Program-made: the position numbers and the translations under genes
Notes under the pieces: generated by a model
What the model saw: only the letters and a program-made list of their open reading frames with translations
Databases searched by the model: none
What the model was told of the DNA's origin: nothing
Part shown: one piece after another, positions 9,970-22,800 of the stretch
Position numbering within the stretch: the stretch's first letter is position 1
Layout: the number at the start of each line of letters is the position of its first letter
From: Vitrella brassicaformis
Taxonomy: Eukaryota; Sar; Vitrellaceae
Direction of reading: 5' to 3'
Assembly (NCBI GenBank): GCA_001179505.1
Contig: CDMY01000254.1
Coordinates: 5,382 to 69,381, forward strand
DNA length: 64,000 bases

Positions 9970-11660
9970 ATGTCGTTGAGCGAGTATGAGGTGGTGGCCA
10001 CGAGTCCCGAGGCCGTACGACTTCGTGTCATTCGTCCTGACGACATCCCCGAGCACAGCGAGCCGCTAGATCCGCAGGCAGTCGAGAGCGCGCGACAGAT
10101 CCTCGATGAAGTCAAGAAGGCGGGGAGAGCGGCGGTAGTCAAGTATGCGCTCAAGTTCGGGGACATCGGCAGCGACAGCGAGAGGCTCATCTACACGCGG
10201 GAGGATCTGAAGGACGCCTATGAGGGCCTTCCTGGTACGCAGCAAGGGCTGCTCATGCGGGTGGCGTCGCGGATCCGACGGTTCGCTGAAGCGCAAAGGG
10301 CTTCGGTCAATGCAATGCAGGTGAGATGTTGATAGACAAGACAAACTCAAATGGACGCACGTTCGTTTGATCTGCAGATATCCGTTCCGGGGGGCTTTGC
10401 GGGTCAGTCTGTGGTGCCCGTCGAAGCAGCAGGGTGCTATGCGCCCGGAGGCAGATACCCACTCCCCTCTTCTGTCCTGATGACGGCCATCACTGCTCGA
10501 GTGGCAGGAGTCAGCCACGTTGTGGTCGCTTCCCCTAAGCCGTCTGCCGTGACGAAAGCCACAGCATACATCGCTGGCGCAGATGCATTGCTGGGCATTG
10601 GCGGTCCCGCAGCAATTGGTGCGCTGACGTATGGCGTGACCGATCTTGGTGTCCCTCCTTGCAACGTCATCGTGGGACCCGGCAACAAGTACGTAGCTGC
10701 GGCCAAGGGGCTGGTCAACGGCACGGTCGGCATCGACATGATCGCTGGACCGTCTGAGCTGCTAGTCATCTCTGACGAGAAGGCCGACCCGAGGTGAGGA
10801 GAAGCGAGGGCTGAGATATCTCCACATGTCGTGCTCTTTGTTCCAGAGTGGTTGCGAGTGACTTGTTGGCTCAAGCAGAGCACGACACGGTTGCCCGTGT
10901 GGTGCTCGTGACGACCTGCGCCTCCCTCATCCCGGCTGTGGAACAACAACTCACGCAACAACTGGCGGTGAGAAACAGGAAAACGCCAAGGGTGTTTCTC
11001 ACCCGTGGTAGTGTCTTTCAGGTATTGCCAACTCGCGACGTGGCCTCGGAGGCGTTGAAAAACTCCTTCTGTCTGTTGGCCGGCTCGACTGAGGAGGCCA
11101 TTGACATCGCCGACAAGATCGCACCGGAACACCTCGAGGTCAGGAGACGCTATAAAGGGACACTTAGCTCATACGTGCCTTTAATACAGCGAGCGACTCG
11201 GTTGCGTTGTGCAGGTGGTGACAGAGGACGCCGAGGGTGTGTCTCGTCGCCTGAAGAACTACGGTGGCCTGTTCATTGGCAACAGTGCAGCGGAGGTGCT
11301 GGGCGACTACGGCATCGGACCCAACCACACCCTTCCCACATCAGGGACGGCCAAGTACACAGGTGAGTGAAGTGTTCGGTGGTACACAATTTGATGTGGC
11401 TCTGTGTGGCTGCCTGCCTCTGCAGGTGGCCTGTCTGTCTTCAACTTTTTGCGGATACGGACGTGGCTGAACATTCATGACTTGCACGACCCAACCTGCC
11501 AGCAGGCAGTCAGGTGATGTGTATACGGTGCAGGCGGCGCATACCGAACATCGATGCGTTTCCGCTTTGCAGGGACTCAGTTGACTTGGCCGAGCTGGAG
11601 GGCCTGGTCGGCCACTCACGATCAGCCCGATGCCGCCTGACGAACCAGTCGTCCCTCACC
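9970..11660 (+). other. Histidinol dehydrogenase (HisD) domain
   Basis: NAD-dependent, zinc enzyme oxidising histidinol to histidine in two steps. Visible landmarks: VPGGFAGQSVVPVEAAGCYA and PGGRYPLPSS; CNVIVGPGNKYVAAAKG; IDMIAGPSELLV; LLAQAEHDTVARVVLVT with the zinc-ligand Gln and His; IAPEHLE with the catalytic Glu-His pair; LGDYGIGPNHTLPTSG with the zinc-ligand Asp; and the C-terminal EGLVGHSRSARCRL with the last ligand His. The final block is split by the intron at about 11514-11573, which joins in phase (AG|G). Confidence 0.95.
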
Positions 11661-14600
11661 CCCCCTGCACCTTCTATCCGGGTGCAGCAGAGCGAGTCGC
11701 CTACCCCAGACACACAGGTTACTAGCGCATCTCTCTCACAACTAGATCACCTAGCAGACACAAACGCTGGAAAACTACAGGTAAAGCGGCAGGCAGATTG
11801 ACGCACATCCGCACATGAAATGCATGCGCAAAGAAGGGAGTCTGTGCATCCATGTGTGGTTGTGTCTGGTGTCAGCGCTTGATCCGTCCGGACGTGGGCA
11901 GCTTGATGGCCTACACCCCCGTCAAGCCCCTCGATGTGGTGGCTGAGGAGATAGGCGTGCCCATCGACGACCTCTGCAAGCTAGACGCCAATGAGAACAT
12001 ATACGGCATACAGTCAGACGTCGTGCACCAAATTATGGTAAGACAGATGCAGTTGCGTACGATGGCTGTTGTTCCTCTGCGTTTGTCTCTCTGTTCAGGC
12101 CAGCAGTCGTGCAATGCACATTTATCCCGACCCCGACCAAAATGCACTCAGGGACATGCTCAGCAAGTTCACAAAAAGGTATCAGCAGATGCAGTTCCGA
12201 GTACTCTTGCCTTCAAATTGATATGTATTGTGCACATGCAGGCCTCGTGAGGAGATCGTGTGTGGTGCCGGCGCTGATGACATGATCGACCTGATCATCA
12301 GGATAGTGCATCCACGGAAGATTGTCATCCCGACACCGACATTCCCCATGTTCAAGTTCTTCGCACTCATTCTTCGGTGACTTCTGATCAATCACGTACA
12401 ACAGGCACAACCACATCTCACTGCCAATGCCTGTGTGCTGCAGCTGCGAGGTTGTGGAGGTCCCCCTTTCCCCCCCTCCCTCGTTCTCTCTGCCCCTGCA
12501 GCAGATGCTCGAAGAGATCCGGAGAGGAGCATCGCTGGTCTTTGTCGCGTCCCCAAACAATCCCACTGGCAAATCTGTGGCGCGAGCGCAACTGGAGACA
12601 CTACTGAAGGAGGAGTGCATTGTCGTTGTCGACGAGGCATACATCGAGTTTTCCGACAAGGGTGATGTCACTGATATGATGGACAAGTGGGTCACGAGAC
12701 AATGGATCGGTCTGAGGAATAGAAGACCTTTCTTCGATGCGTCCCTTGTTGTGTGCAGGTACCCGAACTTGGTGATACTGCGCACTTTCTCAAAGTGGGG
12801 TGCAATGGCCGGCCTGCGATGCGGATACGGTCTCTTCCACCCACTACTCGCGGACAGAATCAGACAGGTCAGTGGCGAGCTCGGCAATATGGATATGAAT
12901 CGCGACAGTTGCTCTGTTGTTATCAGATCAAGATCCCCTACAACGTGAGCGTCGCAGCCGAGTCAGCTGCACGGGCATCGCTGCAGCACTTCGAGGTGCT
13001 CGCGCAGCAGATCGACCGCATCAAGGCCGAGCGTTACCGACTGCTGTCCATCATCAAGTCCTCCCCGCAGCTGCACTTCCTCCATCCGTATGACAGCGAC
13101 ACCAACTTCATCCTCTGCAAGGTGGATCCAGGCAGCGCAGAAGGCCTAAGGGATCAACTGAGGAAGAGAGGCGTGCTCGTCAGGTGAGGCCGCAGATACA
13201 GTGTCAACGGGTCGACGTTTTGTTGGTGTCCTCAGGTACTACGCGACAGGCATGCTCAAGAACTTCATTCGTATCAGCTGCGGTCGACCTGAGGACACGG
13301 ATCGCCTCATTCGTGAGCTGTGTACGCTGCCTCTATTCGCGTCGGAAGGGGGACTGCCCCTGCCTCCACAGATTCCCCCAAAACCACTCAAAACGACGCC
13401 CACGGGTCAGCAGAAAATAAAGAAAGGGCATGGGAGACGGTCACTTTCATCTTTGTTTTTCCAGCTTTGTTGTTTGACATGGATGGGGTCCTTGCTGACG
13501 TGTCCCAGTCGTACAGAAAGGTTAGCAAGATGCACTTCCTCCGCAAGTGACAGTCTCCACTCACGTGCCAATGCTTGTCCGCTCCAGGCCACTCTCTTGG
13601 CAGCCGAGAAGTACGGGGCCAAGTGCAGCAGTGAGGACATAGTGGCCATGAAACGACAGGGCAACGCAAACAACGATTGGATACTCACGCAAAGGCTCAT
13701 CAAGTCGAAGACGGAGCGAGAGGTCAGATCTATTGGTGGGACGGGTAGACGTGCGATGTCAGATTTCCATCGCCTGGTGCAGGTTCCTTACGATGACGTG
13801 GTGGCATCGTTCCAAGAGTACTACAACGTCGCCAAGGCGAGCGAGAAGTGCATCATCCCCTTACCTGTATTGGAAAGCCTGAGGGCGCAAGGCACGCTGC
13901 TGGCCGTCGTCACGGGCAGACCAAGGTACACGAGGGAGGGTAGTACATTGATAGACGTATGGATGCACGGTCGGTCATGATGCATCAATCCTTATCCTAT
14001 ACCGACTCGACAGAATGAGGTCCATACATTCGACACTTTGCCTGAACGAATGACTATGTTACACATCATGAATGCCGCCACAGCCAAGATGCATACAGTC
14101 AAAGTTTTTTTGTGTGTTCTTTAGGACCGAGGCTGAGTATTTTCTGAGCGAGCATGGGCTGCGTGGGGTATTCTCCGTCATTGTGACAATGGAGGACGGA
14201 CCCCCCAAGCCCGACCCTGGACCCGTGCTTTTGGTGAGTCTTCGGAGGGCAGGATGCGTTGGCGTCTGACCACGTGATTGCATGTAATCTCCTTTCTCTG
14301 TAGGCCCTGGACCACCTGGGCTTGGTGTCGTCGGGCATCGAGGGTTGGGTTGGGATGATCGGCGACACACCTGACGACATCCGCAGTGCAGTGGCGGCAC
14401 ACAAGCACCTCCAGCAGCAGTCCTCTTGTGCGATCGATGTCATGGGCATGGGGGTGCTGACTCCTGAGGAAGCACAGAAGGACAGGTAGCCTCCGGGCGC
14501 GAGGAGGGTGACAGCACACATGCATGCACGTGTTTTCCATGCTTCAGGTCGCATCGCATAGCTGCAACTGACTGTCTGGTTGAGGCCGGGGCAGTGCGCG

Positions 14601-15571
14601 TAGCCAGGACATACGAGTAAGCACAGGAAGAAGAGGATAGCGACTAGCTGAGATGGTGCCAAACTGATCCACACGTATATGATATTGCGTTGCAGTGACT
14701 TGTTGCCCTACATTTTGCCCACCACCAGCTCCCCGCCGCTGGTTCACAGTCACGACGTCTCTGGTGCCGCCGGCTTCACTGACCGTCAGAGCATGCGTAT
14801 CGGGGAGGTGTCGCGGACGACCAAAGAGACCAAGATATCCTGCCGTGTGTGCCTTGGTGGGTCGGGCAAGGCGGACGTCAACACTGGTGTGGGCTTCTTC
14901 GATCACATGCTGCAGCAGCTCGCCAAGCACGGACGCTTTGACATCAGGTGAATGATAAAGAAGACAGCGAGACAGTGTGTGAGCACGAAGGAAATCCTGT
15001 GTGCAGCCTCAATTGCGCGGGTGATCTGCACATTGACGACCATCACACTGTGGAGGACTGTTCGATCGCACTCGGCACCTGCTTTGACAAGGCACTGGGT
15101 AGTCGCGGTGGCATCAACCGGTTCGGCACGGCTTACGCGCCTCTTGACGAGAGCCTGGCACGAGCAGTGGTGGACCTGTCGGGCAGGGGACACTCGGAAG
15201 TGCACATACCTTTCGAGCGGGAAAAGGTGCGGGAAGGAATCGTATCTACCCTCGCCCCACATATCTGCTGTTCTCCTTCGAAGGTCGGCACGTTGTCGAC
15301 GGAGATGGTGAGCCACATTTTCTATTCTCTGGCCAGCGCCATGAAGGCCACCATCCACATCGATCTGATTCGGGGTGTCAACACGCACCACAAGGTAGAC
15401 GGCATGAAATGCAACAGCCGCACCAGACGACCATTGCCTTTGTCATCCCAACCTTCACTATTCCTTGCGCAGGTCGAGTGCAGCTTCAAGGCATTCGCTC
15501 AAGCATTGCGGACAGCCTGCTCCATAACGAGAGCGGCAACAGACATCCCGTCAACAAAGGGAATGCTGTGA
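9970..15571 (+). CDS. Fused histidine biosynthesis protein: HisD-HisC-HAD-HisB
   Basis: One multi-exon gene whose exons stay in frame from ATG 9970 to TGA 15571 and encode four enzyme domains. Together they would convert imidazole-glycerol-phosphate to histidine: IGP dehydratase (HisB), histidinol-phosphate aminotransferase (HisC), a HAD hydrolase as probable histidinol-phosphatase, and histidinol dehydrogenase (HisD). No stop lies between domains. HisD joins HisC through a Ser/Thr/Pro/Gln-rich linker (about 11660-11780); HisC joins the HAD domain at PKPLKTTPT|ALLFDMDGV; HAD joins HisB near LLPYILPTTSSPPLVHSHDV. Introns are about 50-130 nt and GT-AG. Catalytic motifs of all four are intact (see the domain entries). 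The estimated length is about 1,300 residues. No clear targeting peptide is visible before SLSEYEVVATSP, so cytosolic location is the default. Confidence 0.93.
11876..13350 (+). other. Histidinol-phosphate aminotransferase (HisC) domain
   Basis: PLP-dependent class I/II aminotransferase fold making histidinol phosphate. Starts LIRPDVGSLMAYTPVKP and KLDANENIYG, then MHIYPDPDQNALRDML, VCGAGADDMIDLIIR, VIPTPTFPMFKF, ASPNNPTGKSV, VVVDEAYIEF, and LRTFSKWGAMAGLRCGYG with the Schiff-base lysine. C-terminal motif KNFIRISCGRPEDTDRLI. All exon joins checked by eye are in phase. Confidence 0.94.
13467..14600 (+). other. HAD hydrolase domain, probable histidinol-phosphatase
   Basis: All four HAD motifs are present: motif I ALLFDMDGVLAD, motif II LLAVVTGRPR, motif III GPPKPDPGPVLLAL with the lysine, and motif IV GWVGMIGDTPDDIRSA. 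A mainly helical cap lies between motifs I and II, as in subfamily IA. This is not the N-terminal type of E. coli HisB. Position between HisC and HisB makes histidinol-phosphatase the obvious job, but substrate specificity is inference. From memory, the TIGR01548 HAD group includes cyanobacterial, halobacterial and Phytophthora members and may be the relevant family. Confidence 0.85.
14800..15571 (+). other. Imidazoleglycerol-phosphate dehydratase (HisB) domain
   Basis: Manganese enzyme dehydrating IGP. Motifs: RIGEVSRTTKETKI, TGVGFFDHMLQQLAKHGRFD, GDLHIDDHHTVEDCSIALG with the HHxxED metal site, LDESLARAVVDLSGR, TEMVSHIFYSLAS, GVNTHHKVECSFKAFAQAL with the second HHxxE metal site, and the typical eukaryotic tail IPSTKGML before the stop. 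Length about 200 residues, normal for the family. Confidence 0.95.
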
Positions 15572-16868
15572 CTTTCTATGAATCGTGATGGAGTATTGCA
15601 TGTGGATTTGAGTATGGGACACGATCTATAGCTGCAAATGGTGTGCCTCTCGTCGTATCGAGTCGTATCGTTGATGGGGGTCCCCGACTCCATCGTGTCA
15701 GTATCCTCTGTAGTGCCATCAAGTAGGTTGCTCCCGGATTGAGAGACGTTGCCGACAAAACAGGGGGAGGGGGGGACAAGGCCATGCTGTGAACACTTTT
15801 CTGCCGCATGTTACCAGATTTCCTGAGTGTCTTTTACCCTCTCTCTGTCTCTGGAGGCTCCATCGGCATGAAGTCCTCTGCAGACTGACCGACTCACCCA
15901 ATACTCCTGAAACGGCACAGGGCGCAACTCTGATCGATCCTTTCGGGTAGGATTGAAGAAGACACGGCTCCGGTGAATAGTCGCTGTGCCGTGCACTCGA
16001 GAAGACACGGCTCCATGTTAGTTCTGTCGCCGCTATGATAACACGCCTGGAACGTGGACCAATCACTCAAATCACTCATTCATCATTGCAAAGAGGTCCA
16101 GCAGTGAATCATTCATTCACTCATTCACTGATCATTCTCGAGTCTTGTTTCAATGAGAAGGAGTCTGTTTCGGTGAGAACGTGTTTGCTGTTGCCCCTTT
16201 GGTGTTTAGGGGGTTGACGAGGACTTGAAAACAGATGAAACAGAAGGGCCAAAATATAACAAAAACATAGCACCGAGACACTCGGAAGATAGGAAGAAAA
16301 CCATTGATGAACGGATTCATTGATGTACCTGCCTGCCCTTTCTGTCTGTCTCTCTGTACGTACGTCTCCGATGGATAGATGCCAAATGATGGATGGATGG
16401 TGTGTTTAATGTGCCTGCCTGCCTATATGTGTCTGTATTTGTGTGCTGTGTCTCATGTCTGCATGTGCGTGTATGTGTATGTTTTAACATGTTGTTAAAC
16501 CCCCTTTACCCCTTTTTTTACCGACGTACAGTCCGGACCGCGTAAGTGGGTCACCGCATAAGCGGGTCAGACGCGTAAGTGGGTCAGCCATGTACTGTAG
16601 TAGTTTCTGGTGTTTTAATTTCTCCGCTGCGGCGCCTACTCATGCGCCTACTCCGGGTCGTCATCGAAGTTCAGTCCCCGAAAGAGACAAGTGGGTGCAG
16701 ATTTTGTGAAAGGTGACCTGCGGTCCTCTCTTGGGGGTCAATTACGACCTTCTATGACAGAAAGAACTAGTAGTTTTTTCTTACTTATAGCTGACCTGCA
16801 TGATTCTAGCCTTGATGCGCGAAACGGAATTGACTCATCACAAAGAGGAAAGAGAGGCGCCCTCCCTT
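15572..16868. other. Intergenic region between histidine fusion gene and VPS13
   Basis: About 1.3 kb without a supported gene. It contains simple ATTC-type repeats near 16105-16135 and GT-rich low-complexity sequence at 16430-16490. It also holds the 17-bp tandem repeat listed separately. The 3' UTR of the upstream gene and the promoter of VPS13 must lie here. Confidence 0.55.
16537..16590 (+). repeat. Three tandem copies of a ~17-bp unit
   Basis: The unit CGCGTAAGTGGGTCA recurs as CGCATAAGCGGGTCA and again as CGCGTAAGTGGGTCA with 2-bp spacers. It lies about 280 bp upstream of the VPS13 start codon. Function unknown. Confidence 0.8.
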
Positions 16869-19800
16869 ATGCTCGAGCAGCACTTGAGCGGCGTTGTCGT
16901 GAGTCGACTCACAGATGCGCTCAATCCCATTCTTTCTCGACCTCTACATGACACCAACTGCACATTCAACGTAAGAAAGATGGAAAGATCTGCAAGACGA
17001 CGAACGTGTTGTGTTTCAGAATGGGCAGCTGGAGGTGAAGAACCTTTCTCTGCGGCCGTCTCTGCTGGAGGAAGATTACAGCCTCCCGTTCAGGATCAGA
17101 CAAAGTAAGGCTCGCAATGTGACAGCTGCCAGCGCTTCCTTTCGTGTGCACGCATTTGCTCCAGGTCATGTGGGGCAGCTGCGGCTCAAGATCCCGTGGA
17201 ATCTGTTTTCACCCATCGAGCTGGAAGTGCAAGATGTGTTGGCTATCATCGGTATCCCAAACACCAACACACCATGAACATCGCGGCTTACTGGAGAGCC
17301 TTGTTCGTTTCCTTCAGAGTGTGTGCCTGAGGATCAGTGGGATTCATCTACCGCCTCGTCGCGCGAGCAAGCAAGGCGCGACAAGCACCTCAAGAAACTT
17401 ATCGACAGGAGAAGGGGAAAGGGCGGCGGCGACTCGACGGCTGCTGGAGTAGGTGGGGGGATACTCGGTGCGTTCGTGAAGCATCAGCTCGGATCCTGGC
17501 TGTTCAATCGCATACACATCACTGTCACGTTAGACCACACCCAAATAGAAGGGAAAACAAGAAAAAAGACGCTCGCATCGCGTCTTGTTCTTGTGTGGGG
17601 GATCAGGAATGTTCACATTCGCTACGAAGATGCCCATTCAGGTGTGTTTGCTTTCGCTGCTGGCGTTGTGCTGCCGGAGCTCACGCTGCACAGGCTCTCG
17701 CTCTCTGAGTCACTGAGTCGTCCGCCAAATACGACGGACGCCACCCCAGACAAGCAAAAGGTGTGGAAGAGCACATCAGGCAATCTGCGAAGTACCCTCT
17801 GGACCGGCGGGCGTTGGGCTTCCTGCGTTGGGTGTGTGTCAGTCGCTTCGTGTTGTGACGGCCGTCTACTGGACGTCATGCGAGCGGATGTTCCTCGCAG
17901 ACCATCCTCAATGGGAACAAGGTATATTATTACGCCTTATAGTCAATGCATGTATCTCTTTCTGCCCTGCAGAGTTGCATCAGAGCACCCGCCACGTCCA
18001 ACATGCAGCGTCATCCCTCTCGTCGAGCAGACCCCACGTGTCAGATCTCTCCAGCCCAGTGCCCCCTCCGCCTTTCCCCTCTACCCATCACCCCCCTCCC
18101 AGGACACTCTATCCGCCCAGCTTTTCATCGGGCCGCGAGGGGCAGCGCTACTTGACGGGACCGCCAATAGCTCACCGCGATGGTCAGCGCAGGGTATATG
18201 GTGGGTTGCGGCTTCCCTGGCATGGGAAGGCAGCTCGCGAGAATGTCTATGGATATCAGTATGGCGGGGAGGGACACTTGCGGATGGCTTACGTCTTGCC
18301 GCCAAGTAAGTCACCGAGTTTTTTCCTGTTCAGTCCGTGACAATGCCCGTTTCAGCTTCGCTGTCGATGGAGTTTGCAAGCCCCTGCCCAAAGACAGGTG
18401 AAGAAAAGACAGAACTGCACTTGCACTTGATCCTTGCCTCTCTATTATCTTTCGTCTACATCCTTTAGGCGCCATGTTGTCCATCGTCGGCCACATCCCA
18501 CCAGTCAGCGTCACGGTAGACCAGCTTATACTGCAGGACATTCACAGCCTGCAGGACCACACGAACGCATGGCAAGCCTTCCAACGACACTGGTATGCCT
18601 GCAGGCGCGGTCGCATGAACTCATGATACGGATGTCTTGTCTTTGTCCTCGTGAATATGCAGTTTTGAGTCTCCGTGGCGCTTCGGTGTTCTCCGGCCGT
18701 CTGTGCCTGCACACACGGACCCGAGAGCCTGGTGGCGGTATGCATTCAGGTGTCTGCGGCTGTGCCGCTGGGAGGCCAACCCGATGGCCTACTGGTACAC
18801 TCCGCCAATTGTGACACTCCTCAAGTGGCACAGGACCTATCTCATGCTCCTCAGAAGGAAAATCTATCAGGGCAGCAGCATGAGCGAGGTGGGCGGGAAC
18901 AGATCGACAGGTGATTACTTCTTCGCTCTCTTGCTGCCAGGCTGACGAATACAGGTTGACTTGCTGGGAGTCGTCGCTGTGTGTTCCCTTCAAGCTGTTG
19001 GACATATGGAGGTAAGCATGTGTAAGCATGACACTTGTGGGTGTTGAATGTGTTACCGTATGCCAGGCGTCAGGTATTGGGCGACCCCTCAGTACCCCCA
19101 GAGGTAGCAAAGACAGCAACCAGAAGTCTCCACACCATATATAATATTGTACATTGCTCGGCGTCCTCTTCTTCACGTTCAGGACCTTGCACTGCTTGAA
19201 GGGAAGCGTCCATTTTCGTCGTCCACGCCTTTTGCGCCCGCGCATCCCTCGCAGGATCAGCACGAGCCATTCGACCACGACCTAACATCGGAGCTGATCG
19301 AAGGGGTGCATTTTACCAGCACCAGGGTGTCAAGGCACAGCCATAAGATGCAGCAGGGAAGGGAGAATCGAGCGCTGGAGAAGGGCTGGGGAGTTAAGAA
19401 AGAGGACGTGAAGAATTTCCTCAGGCAAGGGCATCACCGTGATGTAGCACAGGGCATGCCGCTTGGACGAATCGCCGGGCATTCCGTCTGCAGTGGGCTA
19501 TTTGGGTCGCAAGCTGCTGCCTTGGGAGAGGAAGAGCTCGAAAAGACGACTGCAGAACTACAGGTGAGAATGACGGTCAACCGAATGACCATCGAACGTT
19601 CATCGCCTTGACGACAACTTGGACAGACTGTCGTGGGCAACGCGTCCGGCCAGCCAGCTGTTTTGTCATCCTTCGAGGCCCTCGATGTATGCTTCACCCT
19701 CTCGTGCCCGTCGATACAGATCGTGCTGGTGGAAGTGGCGTCCCGTGCAGCCTTTGCGACTCCACCCGAAGGGTACTTAGCATTCCCCTTTGCCAGGGCA

Positions 19801-22800
19801 CACCCGGACTGTCTCACACCAAGTGTACAGCGGCAGCAGACATCCACGTACGGAAAGAAGCTCTGTCAGGCTAATTGTGAAAAGCCGTGTATTGTGCTCG
19901 TTTTTCTTGTTCTCATTAGTTCGTTGCCCCACCGCACGTGGCGCCACCCCGACTCCCGACCTCTGGGACGCCATGCTTTCGAGATGCACCTCAAGGCCAT
20001 CCAAATCTCGGGCACAAAGCGAGCCATCGAAGGGTCAACAGGCGGTTTGAGGGCACAGGGCTCGATTGGTGACGCCTATGTGGGTGCTGTGGGTTTGCCG
20101 GATGACTGTCCGACTGATCAGTTCTCTTTTGTGCCTGTGGTGGGCGCAAAGGGCGAGGAGGGGGGAAGGAGGATTTGTATGGTGAAGGACGGCATGGGTG
20201 GAGGCGATGCAGTGTGTGAAGATGGTGAGGCACGAATGGTGTGCACACCGTCATGTTGACATCCCCACCTGCCCTCCGCCCACGTTTGCCTGCAGATTTG
20301 TATCGACACTGGAGCGATGCTCTTCTCTGGGCTTCCCTTCCCCTCACAAACAAGCGGCTCACCGAGGTGCCTCTCCCTGCCGATCCCCACACAGGGAGAA
20401 GGAAGGACAGCGGTGTGAGTTGCTTCGTGTCTGTTGATGTGGACGAGAGCGTCTTGGTCAAAGTCAGGGGACCTGTTGTACAGATGGCAAGGTGAACTGA
20501 CTATTGATGGGAGTCTCAATAGGACAACTGTTGTCCGTTCTGTGTCCTTAGATCTTCTGTCATGGCTCTTAAGTTCTTTGCCGATCATGCATCGCTCCCC
20601 TCCGAGGCCCTCATGATGGACAAGAGCTACCGTCAAGTCATTCCGGCTCTCCCAGTCACCTCTCCATCGCGGCCGCAGGCCTCATCTCGTGTGGTGCACC
20701 AGGATGTCCGGCTGGAGGTGCATCATGGATGTGCCGTCTTGCAGGGCAGTGGAGATGTCGTGCCAAGAGGCGGCAGTGAAAGAGCTGGTGTGAGTGTGAT
20801 GGACGTACCTGCGGCTGTCGTCGAAGCGGATGTCATCATCGTCACAGTAGAAAGGGATGCCACCAGCCTTCGAGGTGCGGTGGAACAAATGCGATACACA
20901 GACCGGTACCTATCTTGCTGTGCTTATCGTACGACGCGTTTCAGGCAAGATTGGTTCACAAAGCCCCGGCAGTGTGGCGCGTCACATCCACACGCTCGTC
21001 CGCTTGGCGGCTATCGAAATGGGCATCTACACGTGGCACGCCCTCGCCGACTGGTATAACTTCGGGCGTCCCTGGAGCAAGAACGAAAGCACGGCCCACA
21101 CATTCTCCAAGTACCGACAGCGTGTCGACCATGTGTTGGCCATGCCAACAACAAGCGGCAAGAGCACCCCGCCCCCCAGCGACTCATCTCTGCCCGAGTC
21201 GCCACCTCTTTCCGCTGTTGCCGCACTCTCGCTATCGCCAGGCAGCTCTCCCTCGCTCCCCCCTTCATCTATCCCGCCATCAGAGGGCGACAGTCCGGTC
21301 TTGTTCTTCCCCCTCTTCCGCGGCTCTGCGGAGATTACGATGGCGCTTCTGGCCGAGAAGGATCCGTACGCCCACCTGACACTTATCGATCAGAGCGTTC
21401 GGGTTGCTGTCAGGGGCGGCCAGCTGGCGATCGGTGACGTGCCTCTGGGACTTGTGGGCAGCATACTGGATGGCTTCGATGTCATTCTGCCATCAAGAGG
21501 GCCACTGATGAAGTCCGGCTGGCTCGCCGTGGACAGTGGCGATGACACAAGACGGCAAGACGACAGACAAGGGGGCATGATGGCAGGCTTGAGGCTGCCC
21601 GCTTTGTCACTCCGGCATACTTCCTCCCCTGCCACGCGTGAGCTGTATTGGGCAGAGGTGTGTGCATTGTCACGCGGTGGGAACCAGAAGGGCGCTCCGT
21701 GCATCTACCTCTATGCCTTTCCGTCGTCTTCTCTTCCCGCGAGGGTCCTGCAACCCACGTCGGTCAGCATTGTGGGGCCCGCTGCTCGTGTTGATCCAGA
21801 GGGACCGCCGCGCGAGCTGCGGTTCGAATGTCTTGAGCAGGATGGACAGGTGACAAGACACAGGAATGAGACGACCCTCAGACATGTGTCGATGTGCTTG
21901 TGATGTGCAGCGCGACAGGTTCCGCACTGTCGAGCCAGTTGGTGCATCATCGTGGGTCCGCACTTGGCAGCTGGCGCCCCCGTGTCTGTTGCCGACTGTG
22001 CTGCGCCGCCAAGATGCCCCTCACTGGCACAGGAGCATCCACGCCAGGGTGTTGTGTGACAAGCTGATACTGCAGCTCGTCAAGGACCTCCAGCCGTCCA
22101 TCGAAATCAGGTACAAAGGACTAGAAATGAGCTGTTCCAGACTCGGAGCATGATCGGTCTCGATTTGCGTGCATGTATTGCAGGTTGTTTGGGTTGGGGC
22201 TGGATCTGGCCTCGAGTGCTACTCAGGGAACGAGCGTCCGTGCACTCATGCGGGATTTCCTCATCGAGGATGTCGGCTTCCCCCAACACGACAGGCGGCG
22301 GTTCATGGGCGGCAGGCGGTCGTTCCACGACGGCAAAAAGGGCCAGCTTCCTCTTCTCGCCCCGTCCCTCCTGCCTTTTGCACTGCCGTCGAGCCCCTCA
22401 CCTGTCCCGTCGCATTCGCGAGGGAAGGGAGTAAGAGTGGGCGGCTTCGTCCTCGACATGGACATGAACGTCGACACTATGCAGGGCGCCGTCACCCTGC
22501 AGCCCATCGCACTAAGTCTGACGCCACTGACGGTGCGCCACGTTTGCGTGTGCGTGACGGCAATGGCAGAGAGGCCCTTGCAGAGCGCCTTTGTGAGAGA
22601 CGTGCAGCTGTACCTGCCCCCAAAGCAGATCGTGCCCCGAGAGCCATTGCCACACGTGTTGGTGGGGATGAGGCGGCACTCGATGGTCACAGTGAGGGTG
22701 GAGCGGGTGCACTTTATCTGCCTACAGACACTGGGGTTCACCCAACAAGGTACAGTATCCACACAGAGGAGAACCCTTTCATAGTAGCAACACGCATCCC

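Noticed and set aside
22223-22762. Long minus-strand open frames inside VPS13 (also 23.2-23.9 and 27.5-28.0 kb)
   Set aside because: Shadows of high-GC coding exons on the other strand; no conserved motif, and the plus strand reads as VPS13.
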